Shown here piece after piece: positions 1-36,362 of a stretch of DNA of 61,495 nucleotides. Location of the stretch: NCBI RefSeq assembly GCF_000485595.1, contig NW_014577069.1, positions 543,643 through 605,137 on the forward strand. Reading direction: 5' to 3'. The position numbers and the translations under genes were made by a program. The notes below the pieces were generated by a model. It saw only the letters and a program-made list of their open reading frames with translations. It ran no database searches and was not told where the DNA came from. The stretch comes from Priapulus caudatus. Taxonomy: Eukaryota; Priapulida; Priapulimorpha; Priapulimorphida; Priapulidae. Each line of letters starts with the position of its first letter. The first letter of the stretch is position 1.

Positions 1-48
1 CATTCATCCATCCATCCATCCATCCATCCATCCATCCATCCATCCATC
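1..48. repeat. (CATC)n microsatellite
   Basis: Twelve CATC-type units at the window edge; it may continue outside. Confidence 0.95.
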
Positions 49-959
49 CGTTTTCCTGTCAACATACATCTTTCCCAATTTCTTTTAAGCTTTCTTACGA
101 TATATCGGATAAAGGTATTTAGAGCGCTCTTTTGTCCTTATAGTAAGGGTATATCAGTAAATGTTCTTTTCCCCCAGCTTAATTGTGGTGTAAGTGCTGG
201 TGTAGTAGCCAGACAGGCATGAGAAATACACTTGCGATCATGGCGTCAGGTCTTTTAGATGCCTTTCTTCCGGGATGCTCTAGATTCTTTAACAATTTCA
301 CTAAGTATGAATTGCAATGGGTGCAAAAAACTCGGTTTTCGCCGACCTGCGTGCCGTGAGCAATGAATTGTAACTGTGTTATATATATATATATATAACA
401 TATATAAGTCCTAGTTTGGGTCGTAAACCGCGAACTGTTCCGCTTCATATGCCGCAAATCGGCAGCACGACAGAGCGGCTAGCACAGTTCCGCCGCCCGC
501 GTATAGTCAATTCAACGCATTGACAGAATTGTAATAGTCATGCACGTATCTGTCAGGCAACAGGTGCGTGTGCGGTAATGTGTGCGCGAAAAGCGAGAGC
601 ACAAACACTTGAAAACACATTCACGCGGCATTTCAACACGGTGGCTGATTCGAGCTGTTAAGTACTCTGCTAAGTATGTCATTGCCAAGTTCTGTATTTG
701 CAAGTATAATGTTATATACTGATAGTAATGATGCCGATAACAGTTATTCTGCGTAATTATGCATATCAGCATGAAGAGCTATTTACCTAAAATTTATTCA
801 ATCCCAGGTAGTAAACCTCGGATGATTAAGCATGCGGCTGCGCAGTAGACAGAGAAGTCTAACCTAAGTTGTAGATAATTTCATTGAATAAATGAATCTA
901 TCAGTAACCTTTGTAATAAATGCAGATACAGAAGATAACTTAAAATACAAAAATTATGT

Positions 960-1045
960 TTATAATATATATGATGATGATGATGATGATGATGATTATA
1001 TATATATATAATATATATATAATAATATATATATATATATACATA
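960..1045. repeat. (GAT)n and (TA)n microsatellites
   Basis: GATGATGATGAT followed by interrupted TA tract. Confidence 0.95.
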
Positions 1046-2299
1046 ATTACAATTAATAATATTAAAATGTACACATGCTATTCAAGCGTTATATTAAAAA
1101 TTTGTACAACAAACGCAATATTTTGATACATATATAAATGAATATCTTGCATTCAAATATCGCAAATGCTATGCAGTATTACATCTAGCATTTCGTAAAT
1201 AAAAAATATTATAACTCAGTGTTCACCCATTAATTTTTTCGTTTCGTCACTCGTTCACCAGACACTAAATCAATACAATAATCGCTATCTCAATCCCAAT
1301 ACTTCCATATCAGTAATGTGGATACTCTCAACCTTTTGCACGGGTATTGCTCGAATGAAGATTAAACGTTTATTGACGAATTAATCTAATCAATCACTTG
1401 TTTTATTTATAGAGGAGATATATCTCTATGCTCAAGGCAAAAATTCATGAAATTTCCAGCACCTAATTATGTTACCACAAATATTTTGAATTTTTATGTA
1501 AAAATGGTATTTTGGATATTTCTCAATTACCAGAAAGAGTGAGGATACAAAATTTTCGCCACATGTTAAGCACAATATGTACCAAAATAGTGCATCAGGA
1601 TTTTTCTTTAAGTTTTATATTTACCGAGAAAAATAAAAAAAAACTGCCTAAATACCGAATAAAGAGACATAACTAATAAAATACGGCACTTAATAACAAT
1701 CCCTGACGCACCTTTTTACAGCAATATGTTACCATTAAAACGAGTGTAAAATTAAATTATTCCGAGTTGTAATCACAGAGAAATATCCATTTATACATCG
1801 ATTACTAAGTCAGAAATTGGAACGGAGAAATCAGCGTTTTTCTGACGTCAGCCGCGGCTCACTACACATGTACGCGGGCAAGCAAAACGCTCTGACAGTT
1901 TACATGTACCGTTATATGGAGAAATAAGCATGTACACAGGTGGCACATAGTGTTAACCATCGAATAAAGTTGAAAATGAAAAATCGGTAAAAATGTTCCT
2001 AAAACCTTGAGAGTATCTTTTAGTGTTGTGTACCTTAATCAGGAATTTGCGAGTACAATAATAACGGTGGCGCACTAATTAAAAAAATTAAGGTTACGAT
2101 AGAATATAACTGACTCGAGAAATACGCCCATTCACTAAACCGCCAAACAATAATAATAAGCGCATGCGCACTAGTCCGTAAAATAATAATTCATGGCCCT
2201 TGTATATGGGTCAGTTAAACCCGTGGGAATGATTATCACGTTAATTTGCTAAAATGATTGGACTACTGGCTCATAAGCTATACATAGATGCCTTTATAC

Positions 2300-2500
2300 T
2301 TCGTCGTTAGATGAAGAAGTTAAAATACTTATCATATACGTACAGTAGTGAATGTACCTATACATATTTATACTTATACGCATACTTGTACTTATATATA
2401 TGCATATACTTATGCATATGCATATATTTATGCTTATACTTATACTTAAGCTTATGCATATGCTTATACTCATACTTATACTAATGCTCATACATAAACT
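2300..2500. repeat. ATACTT-like imperfect hexanucleotide repeat
   Basis: Degenerate ACTTATACTTATGCATATGC units; the Met-Ser-Ile frame over it is compositional. Confidence 0.8.
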
Positions 2501-3385
2501 TACTACGTATTCCTAATACTTGTGCTAAACATCTGAAGAACCCTCGGTACGCGCATATCTCTTATTACCATTGATATTCAGTTAGCATCGAATGTTAACT
2601 ATAACTATAAACACGACCATTTATCTAACGCTTATAGAAGACATCAGACTCACATAGCACTGCACAGACATATATAGATATAGCAATAGTTTCACTATCA
2701 TGGGTGTTCCGAGTGAAAGAATGCGCGGCTGGAATGTTAAGCAGAAAACACTGCATGCGGACATGTCAAAACGGTAATTGCTGCTGTAAATCAATCGTGC
2801 GGCGTCAATTTCTTATCATCGATAAAATAAAAAAGAACCGCAATTCACATGAATGTATAACTGCAGGCCGGGAAACAGCGCACGTAGGAAAAACATTATA
2901 ACAGACGGCTGAATAGTAGAACAGCATGACGTCTGAGATGATAAGTATGAAATCGTGATTTATAATAGGTACGTGCCAATATCGGTCGGCCAAAATCTAG
3001 TCTGCCCTGTCGTCCCAGCCAACGCGGCCGCACGCCCACACGCGCCTATCTACTCACGTACACATGGCCGCGCACGCTCTCACGAACGCACACTATACGT
3101 ATCTGGTGTGAATGGATCAATGCGTCGATAGCCTTACTACAATTACGTGCGCACTATGATGCTATTGTGCCTCAAAATCCGATAGTTTTCATAGTTGAGT
3201 TCAATTACCTCGCGCCAGGATAATACAACCTAGATGATACTAGTATGCGCATTTATTTTTTCTGAAAGTACAGTTAACCACGCTCCTGCGTGGAACAATC
3301 TCGCAATCGCTTTCCATTTCACACGAGACTGAATATATAAGTTATAACGCAAAGCTAAGAGAATGCAACGGGAATCCTCAAAAAC

Positions 3386-4028
3386 TATAGAGGACTTCTA
3401 TCTATATTCTAATTATAGAAGAAATATAGAGGATACTTCTATCTATATTCTAACTATAGAGGAATATAAAGGATACTTCCCGGGGGGGCACTCACCCCAC
3501 ATTATGGTAGGTATGTGCCACTGCGAAGTCAAAAATGGGGGGCTCTGGAACTAACTCAGACCAGAAAATGGGGGTCTCTGGAACTAATGTTTGTTGAAAT
3601 GCAATGCTATGGAACGGACGGAGTTCATCATCGGATGTAAATAAACAAGAACAGCAGCAGCAGCTGACCACCCATCCATCCATCCATATGCGCATGCGTT
3701 GCATGCAAGCCTTCACGGCCCGGCTTCAACGTATTCTAAAGTACGATAAACTGGAACGGAAATGATGAAAACAAGAGTCTCCGGAACAGTAAAAATGTAA
3801 GATCTGCATGGTAACTAAACTAGTGATGCTCTGGAACGAGATATTCTTAAAAATGCGACGCACTGCATGGAACGGAAGCTTAGGGTTGAAAATGGAGGTA
3901 TCTCCCGCAGCACATACCTGCCATGCAATATATATGGAGTGCCCCTCCCCGGGGGGGATACTTCTATCTATATTCTAACTATAGAGAACGCTTCTATCTA
4001 TATTCCAACTATAGAGAAACTATAGAGG
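3386..4028. repeat. ~38-bp tandem repeat interrupted by a TIR element
   Basis: GATACTTCTATCTATATTCT followed by AACTATAGAGGA is repeated at 3386-3478 and 3957-4028. The two blocks were one array before the insertion at about 3479-3957. Confidence 0.85.
3479..3957. mobile_element. ~480-bp TIR element with CCCGGGGGGGCACTC ends
   Basis: The left end CCCGGGGGGGCACTC...GGTAGGTATGTGCC and right end GGCACATACCTGCC...GGAGTGCCCCTCCCCGGGG-type sequence are imperfect inverted repeats. GGGTCTCTGGAAC is reiterated inside. Such CCCGGGGGG-ended non-autonomous elements are known in many marine invertebrates. The split flanking array shows the insertion point (GATACTT on both sides). Confidence 0.75.
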
Positions 4029-5239
4029 AGATCCTTATGAATTAACATGCGTTTGGCTGCTCGGGTGAGGCAGAGAGGAGCTAGTCGTGGATACGGGGAC
4101 GGCGTACATTGTAAGATCTTTGTTACGTGACCGATGCCATAAAACTGATTGATCACAGATACGCCGACGACCCGCAGCGAACACGAATAGCGGCAGCACA
4201 AACACTCGGTTGTGTTAGTGTCGGTCGGTCGAACTGTGTCTCGGTGTCATAACCAATGGTTATACCATAGTTTATGTGCACGTGTCTGTGACGGTATGAA
4301 TCTGTATAGGATTATAATGAGAATTTATCTACTTCCTCAACGTCACGTTGGAATATTTTAGCGGATCTCAAACAGACGCGGACATCAGTGTCGGTCAGTA
4401 ATAGGCATCAGGTCACCGGGACAAATTTAATATCTAACATTTAAATTCATTTTATGAGCATTGTTATTTCTTGTGCGTGTGTGGCGCGGGGGGCTAATAT
4501 ATTACTCAGTATGAAGACGTGACTCAGTGTGTGCGCTTTATACTAGAAAACGGCTTGTTGAATGTGTCTGATGAATGTGTATTGATGAATGTGTCTGTGG
4601 CGAGATTGCCTCATATACGTATTAGTTCGTCTACTAACCGTGTTACGCGCGCTCAAGTTTTATATTATTATATAATACCAATTAAATTGTTATAAACCTG
4701 CCATATGGAAGCATATATTTTCCATTCACCTATAAATTACCACGAGCACAGACGGTCACAAACGGAAGAACGGACTGACAGACTGTTCAACAGAATTAAA
4801 TCGGTTAACTCATTAAAATTAAAGTTAAAATTAAATTAATGAGCACACAATTGATGTAAAGGTATAGAAGCGAATGCATTGCCTACGTGCTTGCAGCATC
4901 AACGATTTCACGCACAAGACGAATGTCTGATTAATGAATTACATGTAAGGTCAGACTTGTATGTTAATGAGAATTGTAATTGAAAATACACGTGCTATGC
5001 TATTCCCATTAGTATTCATGCATGTCTTTCACGAACGCACTCGCTATTTCAAATTTAATATACACTATATCGTGTTCCGTGATGACATCAACAGCTGCGT
5101 TTAATAAGCTTGTCTTTAAATCACACAAACGACGGTCTTACGTAGAGTACAAGCAATGTACACGCTCTAAACTGATAACATTCATGTCTACAATGGCGGA
5201 AAACCATGTAATCAAGTAATCGTCAACTATGTTATAACG

Positions 5240-5556
5240 CAGGCCCGTAGCCAGCTTTATATTGGGGGGGGGGGGTTCGTTTTTCAATGTTGGCAGTATG
5301 TAAGGGCGCGAAGCGACCGAGCGAGAAAGCATAGCGACCAAGCGGGGGGAGGGTGTGGTAGGGGTGTGTCCCCCATCCCGCACGATAGAGATTTTGCAAT
5401 TATTACACTGAAATGGAGCATTCTAGTGCATACCTGAGGTGAAATTCTTGCAAATTTTCAAATGGAAAAAAAAAGTTATTTATTTTTTACTCGGGGGGGG
5501 GGGGCTCGGGGGTGGGTTCGTGCGAACCACCCGAACCTCCCCTGGCTACGGGCCTG
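5240..5556. mobile_element. hAT-like MITE with CAGGCCCGTAGCCAG ends
   Basis: 15-bp inverted ends CAGGCCCGTAGCCAG / CTGGCTACGGGCCTG, flanked by TAACG on both sides (5235-5239 and 5557-5561). Interior contains two poly-G runs. Non-coding. Confidence 0.85.
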
Positions 5557-5640
5557 TAACGTACGTGTTAAAATTGTTTATGTGCTCTTAGTGTAAAGCA
5601 CGATAAGTGATCTATTTTAAGTAGGTGTATATGCATGAAA

Positions 5641-5680
5641 TCAAGAGCATATTAAGTATGCATACTTAATACGCTCTTGA
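5641..5680. repeat. 40-bp near-perfect palindrome
   Basis: TCAAGAGCATATTAAGTATG is followed with no loop by its reverse complement with one mismatch. Begins TCAAGAG and ends CTCTTGA. Confidence 0.9.
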
Positions 5681-8149
5681 TGAAATATTTCAGTGTCTCA
5701 CGCACACAGTGTACATATTTTAGCACCAATTGCAGCGATTCCTGTGATTCGCAATGATTATCGACATCTTATGATATTAACACTTATAAACTGTCATATA
5801 TAGTTATATCAAATAAATGAGTAGCACCTATGCACGAAGTGCATGCAGTCTGCGACATTTGATCAAATATAATCACACAAGACATGTCATTCAGTAGTTA
5901 CGATGACCATGTTAGTTTAAGATTTCGTAATGTAATTAATTATTAGGCTGTAGTCTATAGGAGCGTGTACTTCCACGCGCGTGTTACAGAATATGCGAAT
6001 ACTGGTGTCGACATTTGAAAACTAAATAAACACGGGTAAACTATATGAATTTCGGGCACCTTCGGCCTCTTTACTGCTGTTGACCCGAACCGGGTTAGGC
6101 CATTCCATGTTTTAGTCATAGTTCGGGCTAATTAATCATTATACGAGTAATTTCTTACGATTATTTTTATTAATTTAGAACATATCTAAGGTAACCCGAA
6201 CGGTCATTTGCAATGGCCAATGGACCTTTCTGAAAAAAGAAATGCGAGCGCCGAAATTCAAAACGCATTTTACAAACGTTAGCTCCGTACAATCACACAT
6301 GCTGTGAAATACACCGACTGAATGACCGCCTGATCACCGATTGCCGTAAAACTAATCCTGTTTTCTCAGTATAAGTTAATCAATTTTGTATTTAAACCCG
6401 AGGAGCATGTCTTGCACCAAATACTTGGCGTTGCACCTATTGAGAGAATTATAGCGATCTATACCCGACAAATTCTCCTAGACTGCATTTTAAACACGTG
6501 GGTTCAGACAAGTTGCTGCTAATTATACACGGCCCGCTAGTTTTCTGAGAATCGCTCACGTTTACGTTCTACGCGAAAAACGTTCAATAGCCGAAGAGCA
6601 TGCTATTTCCGAAGAACCTGCCAATTATATTATTACCATGTAACGGCTAGGGTGGGGTTCCCGCGGAAGGTATGCAGGTATGGCAACGTAATCAAATAAA
6701 TACGCCATGTAACCGGCTGGGAGAAAAGCAGTGCTTAGTATAGAAATATAGAAAGTTGGCTAGTATTTTGGTTGTCTTTCGTTCTTCACTGTACACGTAG
6801 TTGCAAACGGAAAAGACTTGTTATCTGGCGTTTGTTTGATCTGTTGTTTTCTATAAATTAAAAACTCAATTACCACTAGTAGAGAATTCCACACCAACTA
6901 TTCAGCCAGAACAGCGCCAGATAGTGTACCCCTGTAAACTAATTAAGATTATTAAATTATTATTGTATCAATTATCGTTCTTTAGTTCTTTATTCACACT
7001 CCATGGATGAAATAATCATCATATTTGATTTCAAGTTTGTTTTAATACGCGAAGTTGCGTAATTCTTACTCAACAATAGTTTTGACCCCTTTACTCGATC
7101 TTCTAATCTTAATCTCTTCGCTTATTTGATAGGTTGGAGCAATACATGCCGATACACGTACAATGTAGAACAGGACCAAGCACGTCGAGCTGAGATTCCT
7201 TCACTATAATAAGCACTCATGTACTTTAATACAACAAACTTCATACTAAAAATAAAACGTTGATTAACATCATTTAATTAGTTTGTTTGATTAAAATACT
7301 TCATCGTTGTTAGCCGCCAAACGCGGCTTAAAATCCATTTCATCTGTGACAGAAAAATACGTCGTTGTTTTGCGTTTACAAGACGATAGACAGGTTCGAA
7401 CACCACAAGGACACTTCGTTTTACTATGAAGTCTGAGAGACAGAACGACGTAAGCACACGACACGCCAGCACCGGTCGATCAAGGCAGCACGTGCACTGA
7501 GCAAAGTGCACGCTAATGATCATGACATTCACACATCATCATCACATTGATCATTGACAAACATTCACCGTCAAACTGACTTCTCAAAGGTTGAATAACA
7601 AAAAAGTATAGACACAAGTCAAGTGACGCAATAGTATAGAATCTGCACCGTCGTTGGTGCCAATTGAAAATATAGAGTAGCAAGCTGAAGAGCCCGATTG
7701 ATCTGCAACACTGACGGTGACTCTAAAAATCGACTATAATTTTCTTTTGCATATATGCACTCATGACAGTTTTACTTACAGTTTTTACACGGTCCCAAAG
7801 TTGTTATACATATTCTTCTCTCCTTTAAGACGCTTATGTTTTACAAATTCGGACCTCTATCAAAATAAGCTAGAAAACACCTCATTTGGAACACAAAGCA
7901 AATTGTTATTATCAATACCTAACACAATATGGATGATTTCATACCAAATACGTCAAAAGGAAGAATACTGAGCATGCCATTTGATTCTTAGATATGTATC
8001 CACCGGCCATTCAGTAATGTTGGTGGCACTCATCGATGGCAAAACTCTCCACAGGGAACGATTTGCTGATATAGATATATAGGCTAATATAGGCTGATAT
8101 AGAGGGTAATCTCCGGTGTAAGAAACCAGTGTTGTAAATGTAACATCGG

Positions 8150-31463
<23,314 letters not shown>

Positions 31464-31649
31464 CCTGGCTAAAGTTCTTGGAACGTGTAGTTCAAAGCTC
31501 TAAAAACAAGTTCACGACTAGAGTGTAAACGTGACTTTCGAGCAATTTTACGTTTATTCGTTGGCATCCAATAAACTACACTACACATGCACTAACCCAT
31601 GGGTATGCAAACACACTGTCACACACACACACGCGCGCGCATGCCGGTT

Positions 31650-31797
31650 CAAGGATAGAGAACATGGGTCCCAATAAAACCAATGTCATTTACCAATTAC
31701 ATCAATATAAATATAATATTATATCAATGTAATAGGTTAGGGTTATGGTTAGGGTTAGGCACATTGGTTTTATTGGGACCCATGTTCTCTATCCTTG
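31650..31797. mobile_element. Foldback element with perfect 37-bp arms and telomere-like loop
   Basis: Arm 31650-31686 (CAAGGATAGAGAACATGGGT...) is perfectly complementary to 31761-31797. The 74-bp loop ends with GGTTAGGGTTATGGTTAGG GTTAGG-type telomeric repeats. It lies just upstream of the first E(z) coding exon, flanked by CA-rich tracts. Confidence 0.9.
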
Positions 31798-32806
31798 GGC
31801 CCGCACGCCCATGGTCATGGACACACACAGGCACACACACGTTTCATGAGTAACAGCACGTATTATTTATGCAGCCGGCTATAGTTATCATACTGTCATT
31901 ACTGATGCAAACGAGTAAATATATCTCATTCCGAAATTCCATCTTAAGTGCAGTAGCTAGGGTAGTGAGTTAATAAGACTTTAGTGTAACTGTTACTGTT
32001 AGTGTTAGTATTGACTATTGTATTGACTGAGCTGCATGCATTGTATGTATGATTATGTAGCACTGCACAGTGCAGTGCATGTTGAACTCGCAGCCATTTC
32101 TACGCACAAGTTGCCGAATGTTGCACTATTTACCATTTTTACACAACTACTTATAACTAAAAGGGTACAATGTATTTCATATATGTTATATGAAGACTTT
32201 GCACGAAATAGATGGCGGTAAACGAGAAAAAACGAAGATTTTAATAAAAACTAACCAACAAAAGCGTTCTTCTTACGCACGTTAATCAATTGCAGTGCCA
32301 TCTAGTGGCCAGATGTTCATTTATTGTCGTCAGGAATTTTAAATAGAGTATATCTTTTATTACTGCTTTATTTCTACTCCAAAAATACAAATAGACTATT
32401 AATATATATATATGTGGTGCAAATGCTGCCCAGAATTTCACAGGCACTTTTCTTGGGCAGTTTCGATCGTTTTCAATATTTTAATGATTGTAAACAAAAA
32501 TAAACAATGTTGCCTAATAAAAAATAGTATTAATTCAAGAGCCATTCAAGTGCTCATCTACAACATATAATCTTACCGTGCGCGGGCCTGTATAAATAAA
32601 CTCACAGAAGATAGACTATGAGATTGTGTGTGCTGGTCATTATGGTCTATATGTGGTTGTAACCGAGAACAATAATATAATGTAGTGTAGGCCTATATAA
32701 TTATTGTTTTCGGGTTTACATGACTATAGTTACTCGGTTGGAAACTCCATTAGAGGAGTCTGTGCGCGAGCGGTTCAACTCTTACCTACAAACTCCTCAG
32801 TGGAAT

Positions 32807-33042
32807 GCTGAATTCAGCACGCTAACGAAAAATTACAGCATAGATATTTACAGGGGTTATAATAATGACAAATATGGTCTCCTGCAAATATCTATGCTGT
32901 AATTGCTCGTTAGCGCGCTGAAGTCAGCATTTCATGTGTTCGTATATATCAAGGGTTAATAATGACAACGTTTGAAATTGTCATTATTAACCCCTGATCA
33001 TGATATATACAATTACGTGCATAGCTGACTTCAGCGCGCTAA
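32807..33042. mobile_element. Nested foldback cluster
   Basis: TTAGCGCGCTGAAGTCAGC (32910-32928) is perfectly inverted at 33024-33042, and again pairs with GCTGAATTCAGCACGCTAAC at 32807. Inside, TCAAGGGTTAATAATGACAA at 32949 pairs with its complement ending 32997. A third partial copy (GGGGTTATAATAATGACAA) is at about 32853. It lies just upstream of the small plus-strand gene. Confidence 0.85.
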
Positions 33043-33257
33043 GGAGCTAACAAATGACACAATGACACACGATGACACAATGACAATCACAATCAATCAT
33101 CGACAGGCGGTCTCTGGTTAGGGGCCTACGTTGTTTTCATCGCTGGAAATCGCGTGGTCTTCACAGCGGGTGATAACATTCAAAGCAAGGCCATAACATA
33201 CCTTATTTACAATAATAATGATTTTCGGTCGATTGTATTATTATCATCAACACTGAA

Positions 33258-33614
33258 ATGGCATCTTTTAACATTGATTTCAATGTATTAGAAGAAATAC
33301 AGGTACGTTCAACGAGTCAACAATAACATGTCATGGTAATCTGTGCTGCCTCAACCTGTTGTGTTGGCTGTATTAGTAATTTAGTATCCATGTATTAACC
33401 TGAGTTGTCGCAGCGCAGAGACTCATTATTTCAGATAAAAGAGCAAAGTTCCACAAGCCATTTTACTTCTACATATGTACAGATTTGACACACGTTCTAT
33501 ATTCAGCTGACTGATTCTCTTGTTGGCGATGTGCTACACGAAATGACGAAAGACAAGGGATTTTCTCAAGACATGCGGGCTCACATTGAAAGTTTAAATA
33601 ATGAAAACAATTAA
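33258..33614 (+). CDS. Two-exon small gene, 50-residue protein of unknown function
   Basis: Exon 1 (33258-33302) encodes MASFNIDFNVLEEIQ and ends at CAG|GTACGT. Exon 2 (33507-33614), after acceptor atattcag, gives LTDSLVGDVLHEMTKDKGFS and ends AHIESLNNENN with TAA. The 153-bp joined frame is open in phase 0. The protein is acidic with probable helical character, no signal peptide or membrane segment. I do not recognise a family. It is transcribed away from E(z), about 1.8 kb from the E(z) start codon, so the two could share a promoter region. A candidate 42-bp in-frame exon lies between (33435-33476, tttcag...|GTACAG). The gene could also be the 5' part of something larger. Confidence 0.5.
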
Positions 33615-33829
33615 ATCCCCATAACTAATTATATAGTGTAAGAACAAATATATAAAATCTAAGCTTACTAGAGGTTAAACATGTTCGAGTATGTGCAAGT
33701 ATTCTTCTTGGTCTTAGTCTCTCGCGGATGATTCACACTGAGACGCCAGCTAGGGGCCGACCTCCCTGTTGATAATTCTTATCCACCTCCCTCGATCGGC
33801 CGCATCGTCCTCCGTTACTCCAAGCATTC

Positions 33830-34704
33830 TCATCTCTGCCTCCACAGCTCCACTCCATCCCTCTGTCTAATTCTCTGTCGCCCTCTCGTCAGTCTTCCTC
33901 TCACCGGCTCCTGCCATGCTCTCCTCGTTTGCTCCTCATCTTCCTTCCTAACCACATGCCCATACCATCTCATCCTACTTTGCATTACAACTTCCTTAAT
34001 GTCTCTTACTCCAGCTATTCGCCGTACCTCCTCATTTGTTCTACTTTCTCTCAGTGAAACTCCCAGTATCCATCGCAACATCCTCATCTCCGTTCTCTGC
34101 AACCGAATTTCCTCATTTCTACGTATGGCCCAGGTTTCCGCTCCATACGTTAGCACGGGTCTCACGACTCTCCCATAGATTTTTACATTAAGTTTTCTGG
34201 GCATGCTTGGGTCGCACACCACTCCTGAAACCGCTCTCAATTTTCTCCATGCTGCCCTTATTTTATCCGCGATTTCAACTTCGCATCCTCCTGCCTCTGC
34301 CATCGTCGCTCCCAAGTACTTGAATTTGTTCATCTGCCTCATCTCTACACCGGTGCTGTCGACTATCTGTATCCGTTCACCTCCAACCCTTCTTACTGCT
34401 TATCATCACCTCTGACTTACGTGTATTTGCTCTCAGCCCTCCTCCCTGTAACCTTTCCTGCCACTGCAGCACTCTCTCCTGTAGCTCCTATTCAGTTTCC
34501 GCCACTATTTCAAGATCATCTGCATATAACAGCCCCCATCCACCAGTTTCTCTCAGCTTCACCCCTGGTGCAGACCCCTGGTGCAGACCCACCTTCACAT
34601 CGAATACTGTTGTCTCCAAACGCTGTTCTCACTGTAGTTTTTGATCCTTTGTACATTTCTTCTATAATTATCACTATCCACTCCATCACTCCCTTCTTTC
34701 TCAA
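33830..34704 (-). pseudogene. LINE fragment: reverse transcriptase YADD and C-terminal domain
   Basis: Minus-strand frames give RRKGV/MRKKGVMEW...IIEEMYKG, then LLYADDLEIVAETE (YADD at 34515-34526) and an in-frame stop, then FKYLGATMAEAGGCEVEIAD, YGAETWAIRRNEEIRLQRTE and RMRWYGHVVRKEDEE at 33830-34342. This is the RT palm to thumb/C-terminal region of an RTE-type non-LTR retrotransposon. About 30 residues between QGSA and YADD are missing and several stops are present. Confidence 0.85.
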
Positions 34705-34721
34705 ATGTTTAACAGCTGTTT

Positions 34722-35195
34722 ATGTACTACAACATCCCAAAGCTGTGGAGGAAAGCCAGAGTGGTTGCAATACTGAAGCCTGGTAAAGACTCAGCTGGCA
34801 AAAATAGCTATAGGGCCATGTCATGGCTCTGCCATACATACAAGCTCTTTGAAAGAATCATTCCCAACCGTTTGGCCCCTTTCGTAGATGAACACCTTAT
34901 TCCAGAGCAGGCAGGTTTTAGACCAAGAAAATCCTGTACTAGCCACCTCCTCAACCTTACACAGCTCATCGAAGACGGGTACGAAAAAGGGCTGATTACT
35001 GGAGCTGCCTTTGTTGACCTTTCCACAGCTTACTACACAGATAACCACAACATTCTCACCAATAAACTATACCAGTTCGCAAAGGATATGAGAATTCATC
35101 AAGAATCTGTTGGCCATCAGGCGGTTTTTCGTTGATCTCAACGGTAACCGCAGCAGATGGCGTATAGACAGAAAAATGGTCTCCCACAACGCAGC
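34722..35195 (+). pseudogene. Second LINE fragment, opposite strand: 5' part of reverse transcriptase
   Basis: Frame 34722-35135 reads PKLWRKARVVAILKPGKDSA, CHTYKLFERIIPNRLAPFVD, LIPEQAGFRPRKSCTSHLLN and GAAFVDLSTAYYTDNHN; after a frameshift QKNGLPQRSVLAP follows at about 35160-35195. These are RT motifs 0 to 4 of a Jockey/CR1-like LINE, a different lineage from the neighbouring minus-strand copy. It has no YADD box: the copy ends in a (TATACAAC)n-like tract. Confidence 0.85.
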
Positions 35196-35199
35196 GTTC

Positions 35200-36069
35200 T
35201 GGCTCCTCTGCAACTATATACAACTATTTACAACCATGTACAACTACATATAAGTATATACAACAATATACAGCTATATAAAGTTATATACAACGATATA
35301 AATTTATATACAACTCTATACAACTATACAACTATATATATCTATATACAGCTATAGAGAACTTCATGCCCACATTACCTATTGAGTCTGCCTTTAGGAG
35401 ATTATGATAGAAACCCCATCCATATGCGTCCTCTCTCTATCTAGCTACATCTCGCTCTTTTCCTCCCTAGCTCTCTTCCTATCTGGTACCGCAGAATTTG
35501 TATAGATACCTTGTCACCTGCCCTCATCACCCGTGCGGTATAGCTACCGCGTCGCAGGACGGTTGGGGGGGGAGCGGAGCAACAAACCAGTGCACATCCA
35601 GGCCATCGTAGATACGATTACGCGGTCAATGACGCACCGACACCGAGTTATAAATATCCATAACACAATTAACTTGCGCGTGTGCCGCCTGCCCAACCCT
35701 CCGCGCGCATCAGAAAGAAGCAGCAGCAGCAGCGTACGTACGCATGGGCCTGCTGTTAGAAATACGTAGGCCCGCTCTTCCAGTATAGATGATCGATATA
35801 TCTTTTGGGAGGGCATGACAGACTGAAGCACGCTGTGAGAGAGGGTGACTCTGTGTGAGCACTTGGTTACATACTGGCGCGGAATCGGGAAACCCTTCTT
35901 ATCGACTCTTATACGTTGTCTCTCTCCGACGCCTTGCTCCCAGAGCAGGCTGCACGTATAGAGAGATAGAGGGGAAAAGGAGCACCGGGTGAACGTGGTG
36001 GAGACAGGGTGACCGGCTGCACTCCGGAGAAAGCGGCTGGTTTCAGATCCGCCATTATTTGTCGACATT
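35200..36069. other. No recognisable gene; TATAC-rich repeat then GC-rich stretch
   Basis: A TATACAACTATA-type tract at 35210-35355 replaces the end of the LINE fragment. From 35530 the sequence is CpG-richer but without a supported exon. Confidence 0.55.
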
Positions 36070-36280
36070 TTTCGCGCACACGCACGTACACACGCACATA
36101 CATACACACACGCGACGACGCCACGCACGTACGACACGCACGCCACGCAACAACACGGCACGCACGCACGGTACACACGTACACAGAACACACACACACA
36201 CACACACCAGCACACACACACAATGCACACACACACACTCGCGTTGGATCGAAGCGGCGCACACAAACACACAGCACACA

Positions 36281-36315
<35 letters not shown>

Positions 36316-36362
36316 GGCACACATGGTAACACACGGACACGCACGTACGTACGCACGCACAC
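36070..36362. repeat. (CA)n / (CACG)n tract
   Basis: Long CA-rich simple repeat; frames on both strands are artefacts. Confidence 0.95.

Larger units (their letters stand above)
49..3385. other. No recognisable gene
   Basis: AT-rich sequence with stops in all frames and only short frames without conserved motifs. The named simple repeats are the only structure I see. Confidence 0.6.
4029..8149. other. No recognisable gene; downstream flank of E(z)
   Basis: Besides the MITE at 5240 and the palindrome at 5641 I see no coding signal. The part next to 8149 should hold the E(z) 3' UTR; no clear poly(A) signal on the minus strand could be fixed. Confidence 0.55.
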
